A DNA stretch of 64,000 nt. It comes from Dysgonomonas sp. 216. Its GTDB lineage: Bacteria > Bacteroidota > Bacteroidia > Bacteroidales > Dysgonomonadaceae. This document shows, in pieces, positions 26,701 through 35,098 of the stretch. Every line of letters starts with the position of its first letter. The first letter of the stretch is position 1. Under the pieces are notes generated by a model, which worked only from the letters and a program-made list of their open reading frames with translations, did not search any database and had not been told where the DNA came from. The stretch spans positions 62,001-126,000 of the forward strand of contig NZ_QVMM01000005.1 in NCBI RefSeq assembly GCF_010501065.1, written 5' to 3'. Made by a program: the position numbers and the translations under genes.

Positions 26701-27486
26701 AGATTCATCAACAAAGTGAACATCGTTTGTGGCTATTAGCTTTACCCCGAATTTTTCGCTCAACCTGACAAGTTCTTTATTTACACGTTCCTGCAAGGGG
26801 TAAGCTTCGGTGTTTGCATCGGGGCGAGAGGCCTTGTGACGCTGCATTTCGAGGTAAAAATCATCTCCGAACAAATCTTTAAACCACATTACCGCCTTTT
26901 CGGCTTCCTCCGTTTCTCCGGCTGTTATTCTTTTAGGTATTTCTCCTCCTAAACATGCCGAAGCAACAATCAGCCCTTCGTGATATTTTTCCAGCAGCTC
27001 TTTATCTATACGGGGACGCATATAAAAGCCTTCTGTCCACGATTGCGAAACCATCTTAATAAGGTTTTTATATCCTTGTTTGTTTTTTGCAAGAACCAGA
27101 AGATGGTATCCGCTCATATCCTGTTTCCCTTCTTTTGACTGACGGGTACGGCGGGCGACATAACATTCGCAGCCAATTATAGGCTTAAATATTTTAGATT
27201 CTTTTTCTTGTAAGGTTTTCGATAATTCTTCTGTCTGAGCTTGATCGCCGTTTTTTTGCGCTTCGGATATTGCTTTTTTTATATCCTTAATATCGGCGTT
27301 TACAGGTGCGTTTTTTTTATTTATGTAGTTAACGAATTCTTTTATGCCGAACATAGAACCATGGTCGGTTAAAGCAACAGCTCTCATGCCATCGGCCTTT
27401 GCCTTGTCTACTATTTTCGGTATGCTGGCTTGCCCATCGAGCAGCGAATACTGCGAGTGGACATGTAAATGAACAAATGGTTGCAT
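23746..27486 (-). CDS. dnaE: DNA polymerase III subunit alpha
   Basis: The 1,246-residue replicative polymerase. An N-terminal PHP domain (FVHLHVHSQYSLLDG, ALTDHGSMFG) is followed by the C-family polymerase core: GPGRGSAAGSAVAYCLG near residue 450 and the catalytic aspartates of MPDIDVDFDDDGRGEV. The finger and tandem helix-hairpin-helix region (CNKKNIEGLALAGAFD) and an OB-fold (KEINFGGLVSDIREG) complete it. ATG start. Length and domain order are normal. It is followed by trxA and preceded, after a 174-base gap, by the MBL hydrolase gene; no clear promoter is visible in that gap. Confidence 0.96.
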   Translation of the reverse strand: MQPFVHLHVHSQYSLLDGQASIPKIVDKAKADGMRAVALTDHGSMFGIKEFVNYINKKNAPVNADIKDIKKAISEAQKNGDQAQTEELSKTLQEKESKIFKPIIGCECYVARRTRQSKEGKQDMSGYHLLVLAKNKQGYKNLIKMVSQSWTEGFYMRPRIDKELLEKYHEGLIVASACLGGEIPKRITAGETEEAEKAVMWFKDLFGDDFYLEMQRHKASRPDANTEAYPLQERVNKELVRLSEKFGVKLIATNDVHFVDESDADAHDRLICLSTGKDFDDPKRMMYTKQEWLKTTAEMNQLFSDMPQALATTNEIADKIEIYSIDSGPLMPFFDIDPSFGTEEQYKAKYSEADLIEEFTEDTYKRLGGYNKVIRIKLEADYLEHLTMIGAVKRYGEDMNADTKERLSFELDTMKKMGFPGYFLIVQDFITAARGMGVAVGPGRGSAAGSAVAYCLGITDIDPIKYDLLFERFLNPDRISMPDIDVDFDDDGRGEVLRWVTEKYGQERVAHIITYGTMATKSAIKDVARVQKLPLAESNRLAKLVPDKIPDKKKVTLRDAIEYVPELKEAMNSHDKVMTDTLKYAQMLEGNVRNTGVHACGVIIGQQAISDIVPVSTAEDKESGETILVTQYEGSVIEETGLIKMDFLGLKTLSIIKEALENIYHTTGERINIDTISLEDEKTYELYSLGKTTGTFQFESAGMQKYLKELQPTKFEDLIAMNALYRPGPMDYIPSFIARKHGREEIVYDIPIMERYLDDTYGITVYQEQVMLLSRLLADFTRGQSDELRKAMGKKLIDKMNALKEKFLSGGKANGHDEKILNKIWGDWEKFASYAFNKSHATCYSWVAYQTAWLKANYPSEYMAAVLSRNLSNITEITKFMDECKAMEINVLGPDVNESFLKFSVNKAGDIRFGLAAIKGVGEGAVNNIVEERNANGPFKDIFDFVERINLTSCNKKNIEGLALAGAFDNFVEISREQFFAISVKGETFIDMLIRYGNKYQADKSQATNSLFGDDTFFDIARPDIPQAEKWSDLERLGKERELIGIYLSAHPLDEYTIILKYVCNISVTELEDKEAHQNKEINFGGLVSDIREGITKRGHPYMIIKVEDFNGSGEVALFGDDYINFGRYGRKGLYIYVKGRIQPRKFDQTQFELKINSISLLPDVKDQLVEKITIALPLHDLNAQMIDELSTLLKGTEGNTLLYFDVVDGERNMKIELFARSLKINVHKDLIDYLEGNDSIVFKVN

Positions 27487-27660
27487 ATGATATAAACCTT
27501 TCTCTCTGTCGTTTTATTAGGGATTTTAAAGATAACTATAATTAAATAGTTGAACAGATAAAAAGATATTAAAGTTTTCAACACAGACAGAAATGTGTGT
27601 GAAAAGACCGATTGGTTGATTTGTATGAAAAACCGAAAGGGGCGTTTGTTTTAGCTACAT

Positions 27661-28491
27661 TCAAAACTCTTTAACTCCCGAAGGTTTTCCGCGTTGCAAT
27701 GTCCTGAGAACTACGTGTTCGCCCACTATTATACCTTTGTCGCAAAGCTTCTCTTCTACAGTTTTGAAAGCAATTTCGGGCAGATTATTATCTTTACTGA
27801 GGTGGCAGAGCCATATCTCGTTAAGATTGTTACAGAAAATATCGGCAAGAAACTCGCCGGTCAGGCGGTTGCTTAAGTGTCCCGACCCCGATACTATTCG
27901 TTGCTTAAGATAATAGGGATAACTTCCTGCCTGAAGCATCGCTTCGTCGTAATTGGCTTCAATAATCAGATGGTTTGCTTTGCTTGCGTAGTGAGTTATT
28001 TTTTCAGTGATTCGTCCCACATCGGTAGCCAAAACAATTGTTTGTCCGTTTATTTCTATGTGATAACCTACGTTCTCGATGCTATCGTGAGGCACATCAA
28101 ACGCGGTAATCCGAATATCTTTGATGCTGAAGGGTATGTCTTTTTCTATTTCCCGCCTCGACCCATATAATCTTTCTTCGCAGTAACGACTACGTGCTAT
28201 CCCGTCGTGAACCGAAGAGGTTGCATAAACGGGAATGCTCATTTTGGTGCCAAAGTAACTTACCGACTTCATGTGGTCGGCATGGTCATGTGTGATTAAT
28301 ACTGCAACAATGGTTTCCAGCGCAATACCATATTCCCGAAGGTATTTTCTTATTGTGCGGCTACCAATTCCGGCATCGATAAGTATTCCGTATTCCGAGG
28401 TACCGAGGTAGTAGCAATTGCCATTGCTACCACTCGACAAACTCAGTAATTTGTATTTGGGTTTCTCCATCGGAAACAGTTCGTATTGCAT
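27661..28491 (-). CDS. MBL-fold metallohydrolase, YycJ/WalJ-like
   Basis: A 276-residue metallo-beta-lactamase-fold hydrolase. The first zinc motif THDHADH (HxHxDH) is at about residue 71, with further ligands in FDVPHDS, VLATDVGRI and WLCHLSKDN. The opening LLSLSSGSNGNCYYLGTSEYGILIDAG matches the YycJ/WalJ subfamily, implicated in DNA double-strand processing or cell-wall signalling in Firmicutes. The function in Bacteroidota members is not established. Its ATG shares one base with the preceding stop (TGATG), so it is translationally coupled to the flavin oxidoreductase. Confidence 0.85.
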   Translation of the reverse strand: MQYELFPMEKPKYKLLSLSSGSNGNCYYLGTSEYGILIDAGIGSRTIRKYLREYGIALETIVAVLITHDHADHMKSVSYFGTKMSIPVYATSSVHDGIARSRYCEERLYGSRREIEKDIPFSIKDIRITAFDVPHDSIENVGYHIEINGQTIVLATDVGRITEKITHYASKANHLIIEANYDEAMLQAGSYPYYLKQRIVSGSGHLSNRLTGEFLADIFCNNLNEIWLCHLSKDNNLPEIAFKTVEEKLCDKGIIVGEHVVLRTLQRGKPSGVKEF

Positions 28492-29438
28492 CAGAAAGAC
28501 AGCTTGCTTATCTTTTCTACTCCTTTATTAAAATCCTCAATCATGTCTTCTATCACTTCTGATACAGTCGGTATTGTTGTTATTAAAGACGATACTTGTC
28601 CTATTTCCAATTCTCCGTCAACAAGGTTTCCTTCAAATATCCCCTTCTTCGAACGCCCCCGACCTAGTATCTCACGTAATTCGTCGCCTGTAGCGCCACG
28701 ATCTTCGGCCTCTTGCACTTGTTGATAGAACTGGTTTTTAACCAACCGTGTGGGGCTAACTTTTTTTAGCGAAAGAACGGTGTCGCCTTCTTTAAGCTCG
28801 ATGCATATTTCTTTAAATTCTTTTGATGCAGAACTCTCCTGTGTCAGAGCAAAGCGCGACCCAACCTGAACACCTTCGGCACCTAACGCAAAAGCGGCAA
28901 GCATGGCACCTCCGGTGGCGATACCTCCGGCGGCAATCAATGGAATTTCGAGGCTTTGTTTTACTTGAGGGATAAGCACCATCGTAGAGGTTTCCTCCCG
29001 TCCGTTATGACCTCCGGCTTCAAATCCTTCGGCAACAACAGCGTTCACTCCGGCTTCCTGACATTTTAGGGCAAATTTCGAACTAGAAACTACATGTGCT
29101 ACAATTATACCGTTTTCCTGAAGTTTTTTCGTCCATGTTTTTGGATTTCCGGCCGAAGTGAAAACAACTTTTACGCCTTCCGATATAATAATATCCATTA
29201 TTTCTTCAACATTCGGATACATAAGTGGCACATTTACTCCAAACGGCTTGTTTGTAGCCTCTTTACACTTACGGATGTGTTCGCGCAGAACTTCGGGGTA
29301 CATAGAGCCTGCGCCAAGCAGCCCTAAACCTCCGGCATTGCTAACAGCAGAAGCCAGCCGCCAGCCACTACACCAAACCATTCCGCCCGAAATAATCGGG
29401 TATTTTATGCCGAACAAAGATGTTATTCTATTTTCCAT
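28491..29438 (-). CDS. Nitronate monooxygenase / FabK-like flavin oxidoreductase
   Basis: A 315-residue FMN-dependent TIM-barrel enzyme. Family features are the N-terminal YPIISGGMVWCSG, the phosphate-binding AEGFEAGGHNG near residue 140, and IPLIAAGGIATGGAMLAAFALGAEGVQVGSRF. This superfamily includes nitronate monooxygenases (detoxifying nitronates) and FabK enoyl-ACP reductases (last step of fatty acid elongation). The catalytic His of AGGHNG is compatible with both, so I do not choose. It is 20 bases downstream of the phosphatase gene and overlaps the MBL start by one base. Confidence 0.82.
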   Translation of the reverse strand: MENRITSLFGIKYPIISGGMVWCSGWRLASAVSNAGGLGLLGAGSMYPEVLREHIRKCKEATNKPFGVNVPLMYPNVEEIMDIIISEGVKVVFTSAGNPKTWTKKLQENGIIVAHVVSSSKFALKCQEAGVNAVVAEGFEAGGHNGREETSTMVLIPQVKQSLEIPLIAAGGIATGGAMLAAFALGAEGVQVGSRFALTQESSASKEFKEICIELKEGDTVLSLKKVSPTRLVKNQFYQQVQEAEDRGATGDELREILGRGRSKKGIFEGNLVDGELEIGQVSSLITTIPTVSEVIEDMIEDFNKGVEKISKLSF

Positions 29439-29458
29439 TACTGTTTTTTTTATGCTAT

Positions 29459-29938
29459 TTATTTGATTCTACTTTTAATATGTTCGAGAAGACCCTCACA
29501 AGCATCCTCTAATAAGTCGAGAACAAGTTCGAAGCCCTCTGCTCCTGAATAATAAGGATCGGGGATATGGTCGTGTTTCAGTTTCTGTAAAAAATCGACC
29601 ATGCGAAAAACCTTACCTTGCGATTCCAAATCGAGGCTTAATCGCATTATATTGCCATAATTACTGTCGTCCATTGCCAGAATGATATCGAATTTATCGA
29701 AATCGTTTTGGGTAAACTTTCGCGACAGGCTGTTAAAATTATATCCTCTTTTAGCTCCGTGAGCGCGCATTCTTTTATCGGGTAGTTCTCCATTGTGCCA
29801 ACCCGATGTTCCAGCCGAATCTACTTCTATTTTATTTTGCAGTTTCTCTTTATAAACAAACTCTTTCATAATTCCTTCGGCGGCAGGCGAACGGCATATG
29901 TTTCCCAGACAGACAAAGAGAATTTTATATTTATCCAT
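29459..29938 (-). CDS. Low-molecular-weight protein-tyrosine phosphatase
   Basis: A 159-residue LMW-PTP. The P-loop CLGNICRSP (CX5RS) lies at residues 10-18, and the general-acid Asp is in DPYYSG near residue 125. Family length is usual. In many bacteria these enzymes dephosphorylate tyrosine kinases that control polysaccharide export, but no such kinase is in this window and the surface-glycan cluster is 26 kb away. It follows mutY by 44 bases on the same strand. Substrate unknown. Confidence 0.92.
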   Translation of the reverse strand: MDKYKILFVCLGNICRSPAAEGIMKEFVYKEKLQNKIEVDSAGTSGWHNGELPDKRMRAHGAKRGYNFNSLSRKFTQNDFDKFDIILAMDDSNYGNIMRLSLDLESQGKVFRMVDFLQKLKHDHIPDPYYSGAEGFELVLDLLEDACEGLLEHIKSRIK

Positions 29939-29982
29939 AATGAAATTGTTTTTTGAAAGCTTAAAAGTACAAAATCCGAATG

Positions 29983-31032
29983 TTATTTACAATCCTCAAT
30001 ATACTTATGCGTCAGGCGCGAAATAGCATAATTTTGCAGTTCGGGCAGTAGTATTTTAGTATACCCGTTCTCTGACAGACTGTTATCGGGAGCTTCCGCT
30101 TTATAAAAATTAGCATATATAATACGATGCGATAGCACATGTTTTATTTGTCTAACAAATTTTAATTGAATACTACTACCTAATAGCTTTATTAATTGGT
30201 TACTTAACAATAGTTCTTCAATATTACACTCGGTTGAAGTTTCAATAAGAGGTAGTTCGTACAGATTCTTCCATATATCGTCACCTTTTCGCTGCCTTAT
30301 ATAAGTGTATTGTTTGTCGGAAACGTCGAAATAATTAAAATAACGATTACTTACTTTTGTTTTTCCTTGCTTTACGGGAAATGCTTTGGTATTGCCCGAA
30401 GCGAATGCCAAACACTGTTCTGCTAACGGGCATTTATTACAATCCGGATTCATTGGCACACATTGCAATGCGCCCAGTTCCATTATTGCCTGATTATATG
30501 TACCCGGATCTTTGCGATCGATAAGCTCTTGAGCCAATTCCGAGAAAAGCTTTTTTCCCTTTGTTGTATCTATGGGAGTGTCTACTGCAAATAATCGGGA
30601 TAGCACTCTGAATACATTTCCGTCTACCACGGCATAAGGCTGATTGTATGATATAGACATGATAGCAGATGCAGTATATTCGCCAATACCTTTAAGCGAC
30701 AACACATCCTTATATTGCTTGGGAAATATCCCGTCAAAGCGGCTCATTACATCTTTTGCCGCATAATGCAAATTGCGGGCTCTGCTATAATAACCTAACC
30801 CCTGCCACAGTTTTAATACTTCATCTTCGCTACTTTCGGCCAATGTTTGAATATCGGGGAAACGTTTTATAAACCTGTTGTAATAGCCGAGCCCTTGATC
30901 TACCCTTGTTTGCTGCAGTATAACCTCTGATATCCAGATAGAGTATGGCTGCGTCGCTTCCCGCCAAGGCAAAAGACGCTTGTTATTGTTGTACCATTTT
31001 ATAAGATTTGAGCTTATAATGGAATTTTTCAT
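29983..31032 (-). CDS. mutY: A/G-specific adenine DNA glycosylase
   Basis: A 349-residue base-excision repair enzyme that removes adenine opposite 8-oxoguanine. Catalytic Glu in WISEVILQQTRVDQG; helix-hairpin-helix with LKGIGEYTASAIMS; catalytic Asp in AVVDGNVFRVLSRLF. The [4Fe-4S] ligands in the C-x6-C-x2-C-x5-C stretch CVPMNPDCNKCPLAEQC are all present. The C-terminal NUDIX-like oxoG-recognition domain is about residues 230-349. ATG start. Divergent from HU; a TACCTTTG element at 31203-31210 could serve it. Confidence 0.95.
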   Translation of the reverse strand: MKNSIISSNLIKWYNNNKRLLPWREATQPYSIWISEVILQQTRVDQGLGYYNRFIKRFPDIQTLAESSEDEVLKLWQGLGYYSRARNLHYAAKDVMSRFDGIFPKQYKDVLSLKGIGEYTASAIMSISYNQPYAVVDGNVFRVLSRLFAVDTPIDTTKGKKLFSELAQELIDRKDPGTYNQAIMELGALQCVPMNPDCNKCPLAEQCLAFASGNTKAFPVKQGKTKVSNRYFNYFDVSDKQYTYIRQRKGDDIWKNLYELPLIETSTECNIEELLLSNQLIKLLGSSIQLKFVRQIKHVLSHRIIYANFYKAEAPDNSLSENGYTKILLPELQNYAISRLTHKYIEDCK

Positions 31033-31202
31033 TGTTGCAATGCTGTATTAAAATGTAATTTCGAAGATAACAACAAAAATTATCACCCTCAAAAAAAAAG
31101 AATCTAAAGCCTTTTTATTAAGTATATTAACTGTTTAATGACTGTTTTAGTGCGCTTTTTGAAAAAAAGCAGGATTTTCAGCAAAAATGACAATTTATTT
31201 TT

Positions 31203-31231
31203 CAAAGGTAAATAAAAAAGCTATATATTTG
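31203..31231. promoter_or_regulatory. Divergent -7 elements for mutY and HU
   Basis: CAAAGGTA at 31203-31210 reads TACCTTTG on the minus strand, toward mutY. TATATTTG at 31224-31231 faces HU, 48 bases before its start. Both fit TAnnTTTG, so the two genes may be driven from overlapping divergent promoters. Confidence 0.55.
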
Positions 31232-31279
31232 CAGTCCAAAAAATTAGTAATAATCAACCAATTTAAATAAAATAGAGAA

Positions 31280-31555
31280 ATGACAAAGGCAGATATTGTA
31301 AACGAGATCGCGAAGAATACCGGTATCGACAAAGCTACAGTACTTAACGCAGTAGAATCTTTTATGGAAGTTGTTAAAACGTCGTTGAGCAACGAAGAGA
31401 ATGTATACTTAAGAGGTTTCGGTAGCTTTATTGTTAAAAAAAGAGCACAAAAAACAGCTCGCAATATATCAAAAAATACAACTATAATCATACCGGAACA
31501 CAACATCCCGGCTTTCAAGCCTGCTAAAACATTTGTAAACCAGGTAAAAAAATAA
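31280..31555 (+). CDS. HU-family DNA-binding protein
   Basis: A 91-residue nucleoid protein. MTKADIVNEIAKNTGIDKATVLNAV is the helical dimer body; LRGFGSFIVKKRAQKTARNI is the conserved turn leading to the beta arm that inserts in the DNA minor groove; the end AFKPAKTFVNQVK is standard. Length is typical of HU/IHF. It is the first gene of a probable run HU, small ribosomal protein, RNase E/G. Whether it behaves like HU or like IHF cannot be told from sequence. Confidence 0.92.
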   Translation: MTKADIVNEIAKNTGIDKATVLNAVESFMEVVKTSLSNEENVYLRGFGSFIVKKRAQKTARNISKNTTIIIPEHNIPAFKPAKTFVNQVKK

Positions 31556-31580
31556 ATTATTAACTGTAAAACATTATATT

Positions 31581-31673
31581 ATGCCAAGCGGTAAAAAAAG
31601 GAAAAGACATAAAATGTCAACTCACAAGAGAAAAAAAAGACTTAGAAAGAATCGTCATAAAAAGAAAAAATAA
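31581..31673 (+). CDS. Mini ribosomal protein, mS38/bS22-like (AURKAIP1/COX24 domain)
   Basis: A 30-residue, extremely basic peptide (MPSGKKRKRHKMSTHKRKKR then LRKNRHKKKK) starting 25 bases after HU's stop. The Lys-Arg-His-Lys-Met-x-x-His-Lys-Arg-Lys-Lys-Arg-Leu pattern matches the COX24_C/AURKAIP1 domain shared by mitochondrial mS38 and mycobacterial small-subunit protein bS22, and I recall a similar peptide between HU and RNase E/G in other Bacteroidota genomes. It probably binds rRNA in the small subunit near the decoding site. Too short for most gene callers. Ribosomal incorporation in this lineage is an inference from the family. Confidence 0.8.
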   Translation: MPSGKKRKRHKMSTHKRKKRLRKNRHKKKK

Positions 31674-31687
31674 GTTTTAAGGCAGAA

Positions 31688-31717
31688 GTTTAGGAGTCTG
31701 TCAAAAGGCTTCTAAAC
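31688..31717 (+). promoter_or_regulatory. RNA hairpin 1 upstream of RNase E/G
   Basis: An 11-base stem, GTTTAGGAGTC with GGCTTCTAAAC (nine Watson-Crick and two G-U pairs), 8-base loop TGTCAAAA. No T tract follows, so it is not a standard terminator. A candidate mRNA-processing or regulatory element. Confidence 0.45.
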
Positions 31718-31751
31718 GGACATTCTTAATCTTATAATTATGAAGAGATTG

Positions 31752-31795
31752 AAGAACAAACTTAAATATATCTTGCAGATTTTAGGTTTGTTCTT
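31752..31795 (+). promoter_or_regulatory. RNA hairpin 2 upstream of RNase E/G
   Basis: Perfect inverted repeat AAGAACAAAC / GTTTGTTCTT separated by 24 bases (which can pair further near the stem), followed by a T-rich stretch. Lies about 70 bases before the RNase start. Could be an inefficient terminator or an autoregulatory cleavage site. Confidence 0.45.
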
Positions 31796-31865
31796 TTGTT
31801 TATTTGAACAAACCCATCACCAAAGGGTTTTAATTGTGAAGAGAAAGATTGAATGATAGTAAATT

Positions 31866-33440
31866 ATGACTAGCGAACTAATTATTGATGCCCAACCTAA
31901 AGAGGTTTCGATTGCTGTTCTGGAGGATAAAAAACTCGTAGAGCTGCAAAAGGAAGCAAGAGATGTCTCTTTTACAGTTGGTAGTATTTATGCCGGCAAA
32001 GTAAAAAAGCTTATGCCTGGCCTGAATGCTGCTTTTATTGATATAGGGTACAAGAAGGACGCTTTTCTTCACTATTTGGACTTAGGTCCTCAGTTTAACT
32101 CGGTAGATAAATTTTATAAACAGGCTTTAGCCGACAAAAAAAAGTTTCCTCAAATATCTAAAACACAAATGGATGCCGACATCGACAAAGATGGAAGCAT
32201 TACAGATGTATTGAAGGTGGGACAGGAAATTTTGGTTCAGGTAGCAAAAGAACCAATATCGACTAAAGGCCCCCGATTAACCTCCGAACTATCTTTTGCC
32301 GGACGTTTTTTGGTACTGATACCATTTAATAACAAGGTGTCGGTTTCTCAAAAAATAACCTCAAAAGAAGAGCGTGCACGTTTGAGGCAGTTGATCCAGA
32401 GCATAAAACCTAAAAACTTTGGCGTTATAGTGAGAACTGTTGCCGAAGGGAAGAAAGTTGCCGAACTAGATTCGGAACTAAAAGTGCTTGTGAAACGCTG
32501 GGAAGACAACCTGCCAAAAATACAAAAGAACAAGTTGCCTGTATTGGTATACGAAGAGACGGCACGTATAGTAGCTCTTTTACGCGATGTATTTAATCCT
32601 TCTTTTCAGGAAATACATGTAAATGACAAAGACATTTACAACCAAGTAAAAGATTACATAACACTTATAGCTCCTGATAAAAAAGACATTGTGAAAATGT
32701 ATTCGGGAGAGCTGCCTATTTTCGATAATTTTGCTGTAACGAAGCAAATTAAGGCACTTTTTGGCAAAACCGTGACTTTTCGGAATGGAGCCTATCTTAT
32801 CATAGAGCACACAGAGGCTCTGCATGTTGTCGATGTGAATAGCGGCAACCGAACAAAAGCTCAGCAGCAAGGACAGGAGAATAATGCATGGGAAGTAAAC
32901 TCTGCTGCGGCCGAAGAAATAGCCCGCCAGCTAAGGCTTAGGGATATGGGTGGAATTATTGTTATCGATTTCATTGACATGACCGATGGCGAGCACCGAA
33001 GCAAATTAGTTGCAAAAATGCAGGAATTGATGGCCAACGACAGAGCCAAACATAACATTCTGCCATTGAGCAAATTCGGGCTAATGCAAATAACCAGACA
33101 ACGGGTAAGGCCCGAAATGGAAATTAACACAACCGAAACTTGCCCTACCTGTTTTGGCAAGGGAGAAATTAAGCCGTCGATTTTATTCACCGATAGCTTA
33201 CAACATAAAATTAGCTACCTAGTAAACAAACTGAATGTGAAGAAATTCACCCTGCATGTACATCCTTATATTGCAGCATTTATTAATCAGGGATTTCTTT
33301 CGTTGAAATGGAAATGGAAGTGGCGCTACACAATGAGTATGAAAATAATACCCAATCAGAGCCTCGCTTTTTTAGAATATCATTTTTACGATCAGAACAA
33401 AGAAGAAATTGACCTGAAGCAGGAAATTGAGCTTAAATAA
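31866..33440 (+). CDS. Ribonuclease E/G family protein
   Basis: A 524-residue endoribonuclease for mRNA decay and rRNA processing. An S1 RNA-binding domain opens it (GSIYAGKVKKLMPGLNAAFIDIGYKKDAFLHY split over two strands). The catalytic Asp residues of LHVVDVNSG and GIIVIDFIDM follow, then the Zn-link CPTCFGKG, which joins protomers in the dimer. The long RNase E C-terminal scaffold is absent, so it is RNase G-like in length, but it may serve both roles here. The 190 bases upstream carry two hairpins and no TAnnTTTG box, so it is probably read from the HU promoter. Confidence 0.93.
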   Translation: MTSELIIDAQPKEVSIAVLEDKKLVELQKEARDVSFTVGSIYAGKVKKLMPGLNAAFIDIGYKKDAFLHYLDLGPQFNSVDKFYKQALADKKKFPQISKTQMDADIDKDGSITDVLKVGQEILVQVAKEPISTKGPRLTSELSFAGRFLVLIPFNNKVSVSQKITSKEERARLRQLIQSIKPKNFGVIVRTVAEGKKVAELDSELKVLVKRWEDNLPKIQKNKLPVLVYEETARIVALLRDVFNPSFQEIHVNDKDIYNQVKDYITLIAPDKKDIVKMYSGELPIFDNFAVTKQIKALFGKTVTFRNGAYLIIEHTEALHVVDVNSGNRTKAQQQGQENNAWEVNSAAAEEIARQLRLRDMGGIIVIDFIDMTDGEHRSKLVAKMQELMANDRAKHNILPLSKFGLMQITRQRVRPEMEINTTETCPTCFGKGEIKPSILFTDSLQHKISYLVNKLNVKKFTLHVHPYIAAFINQGFLSLKWKWKWRYTMSMKIIPNQSLAFLEYHFYDQNKEEIDLKQEIELK

Positions 33441-33460
33441 ATTTAAGCAAACGCATTGAG

Positions 33461-33495
33461 GAAGGAACCCGTATAAGGTTCCTTCTCCTTTTTTA
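33461..33495 (+). terminator. Terminator after RNase E/G
   Basis: 9-base stem GAAGGAACC / GGTTCCTTC, 7-base loop, then TCCTTTTTT. 20 bases after the RNase stop codon. Confidence 0.9.
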
Positions 33496-33530
33496 TAGAG
33501 TATTTAGTACCGATACATTTTATTTATTCT

Positions 33531-33538
33531 TATTTTTG
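33531..33538 (+). promoter_or_regulatory. -7 element upstream of cysS
   Basis: TATTTTTG fits TAnnTTTG, about 36 bases before the cysS start and directly after the RNase terminator. Confidence 0.55.
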
Positions 33539-33573
33539 CAATTCTGTTAATGAAAGAATAAAGCATAAGAAAA

Positions 33574-35052
33574 ATGGATCAGAAGCTTTTTATTTACAAT
33601 ACTCTAACCCGTCAGAAAGAATTGTTCGAACCGTTGCATGCACCACGTGTAGGAATGTATGTTTGTGGACCTACCGTTTATGGCGACCCACATTTGGGAC
33701 ACACACGTCCGGCAATAACTTTCGATTTACTATTCCGTTACCTATCTCATCTGGGTTATAAAGTGCGTTATGTGCGCAACATAACAGATGTAGGCCATTT
33801 GGAGAATGATGCTGATGAAGGAGAAGATAAAGTATCGAAGAAAGCAAGGCTCGAACAGCTTGAACCAATGGAAGTTGTACAATATTACACAGTGCGTTAT
33901 CGTAAGGCAATGGAGGCACTAAATGTTTTGCCACCATCGATAGAGCCTTCGGCTTCGGGGCATATTATCGAACAGGTTGCTACAATAAAAGAAATATTGA
34001 ACAACGGATATGCTTACGAAAGCCAAGGATCGGTATATTTCGATGTGCGTAAATACAACAAAGATTACAACTATGGAATTTTGTCGCATCGCAATATCGA
34101 AGATTTACTGAATACCACACGCGAACTTGACGGACAGAACGAAAAGCATTGCAGTCTTGATTTTGCTTTATGGAAAAAAGCTTCCCCCGAACACATAATG
34201 AGATGGCCGTCGCCTTGGAGCGATGGATTTCCGGGTTGGCATATCGAATGTTCATCCATGAGTATAAAATATTTAGGATCGGAGTTTGATATACATGGTG
34301 GAGGTCTGGACTTAATGTTTCCGCATCACGAATGCGAAATAGCACAAAATACAGCATCTCAAAAGCATCAGGCTGTAAAATACTGGATGCATAACAATAT
34401 GATTACCGTAAACGGGCAAAAGATGGGAAAATCTCTCGGTAATTTTATTACGCTCGAGGAGTTTTTTACAGGAAACCATCCGTCGTTAACGCAGGCCTAT
34501 TCGCCAATGACTATTCGTTTCTTTATATTACAGGCACATTACCGCAGTACTGTAGATTTTAGCAACGAAGCTTTGCAGGCTTCGGAAAAAGGCTTTAGCC
34601 GTTTGCTTGAAGCTTATTCGAAAATCGACAAGATAGTCTTGGGCAATTCGTCGTTGGCAGATGTAAAAAGTCTGCACCAAAGATGCTACGAAGCCATGAA
34701 CGACGATTTGAATACTGCTGTTGTTATATCTCATTTATTTGAAGCAGCAACAATTATAAATTCGGCACTTGACGGAAAGCTATTGTTGACAGCAGATGAT
34801 ATAACAGAACTGAAAAAGTTGTTTAACACATTCCTGTACGACATATTAGGAATGAAGGACGAAAGTGTTAGCGGAAACAACAATGCTTACGAAGCTTTTT
34901 CAAAAGCCGTTGATATGCTACTGGATTTTCGCGCGCAGGCTAAAGCCAACAAGGACTGGGCTACATCTGACAAGATAAGAGATGAATTAGCTAAAATAGG
35001 CTTCGAAATTAAAGACGGAAAGAGCGGAACCGAATGGCGTTTAACAAAGTAG
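33574..35052 (+). CDS. cysS: Cysteinyl-tRNA synthetase
   Basis: A 492-residue class I tRNA synthetase that charges tRNA-Cys. The HIGH motif appears as HLGHTRP near residue 38, and KMSKS as KMGKSLGNF near residue 287. The Zn-binding set for cysteine selection is visible as [15 protein letters not shown] and [12 protein letters not shown] and anticodon-binding regions fill the C-terminus. ATG start. It has its own promoter element; the AraC-type gene begins 46 bases after its stop. Confidence 0.96.
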   Translation: MDQKLFIYNTLTRQKELFEPLHAPRVGMYVCGPTVYGDPHLGHTRPAITFDLLFRYLSHLGYKVRYVRNITDVGHLENDADEGEDKVSKKARLEQLEPMEVVQYYTVRYRKAMEALNVLPPSIEPSASGHIIEQVATIKEILNNGYAYESQGSVYFDVRKYNKDYNYGILSHRNIEDLLNTTRELDGQNEKHCSLDFALWKKASPEHIMRWPSPWSDGFPGWHIECSSMSIKYLGSEFDIHGGGLDLMFPHHECEIAQNTASQKHQAVKYWMHNNMITVNGQKMGKSLGNFITLEEFFTGNHPSLTQAYSPMTIRFFILQAHYRSTVDFSNEALQASEKGFSRLLEAYSKIDKIVLGNSSLADVKSLHQRCYEAMNDDLNTAVVISHLFEAATIINSALDGKLLLTADDITELKKLFNTFLYDILGMKDESVSGNNNAYEAFSKAVDMLLDFRAQAKANKDWATSDKIRDELAKIGFEIKDGKSGTEWRLTK

Positions 35053-35098
35053 GCCTAAGTTAGAGAAACTGGTTTTATAAAAAATATTTCGTAAAGTT

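Noticed and set aside
31740..31856. 38-codon ORF (MKRLKNKLKYILQILGLF...) ahead of RNase E/G
   Set aside because: It spans hairpin 2, has no similarity I recognise, and a structured leader is enough to explain the interval. Left open as a weak possibility only.
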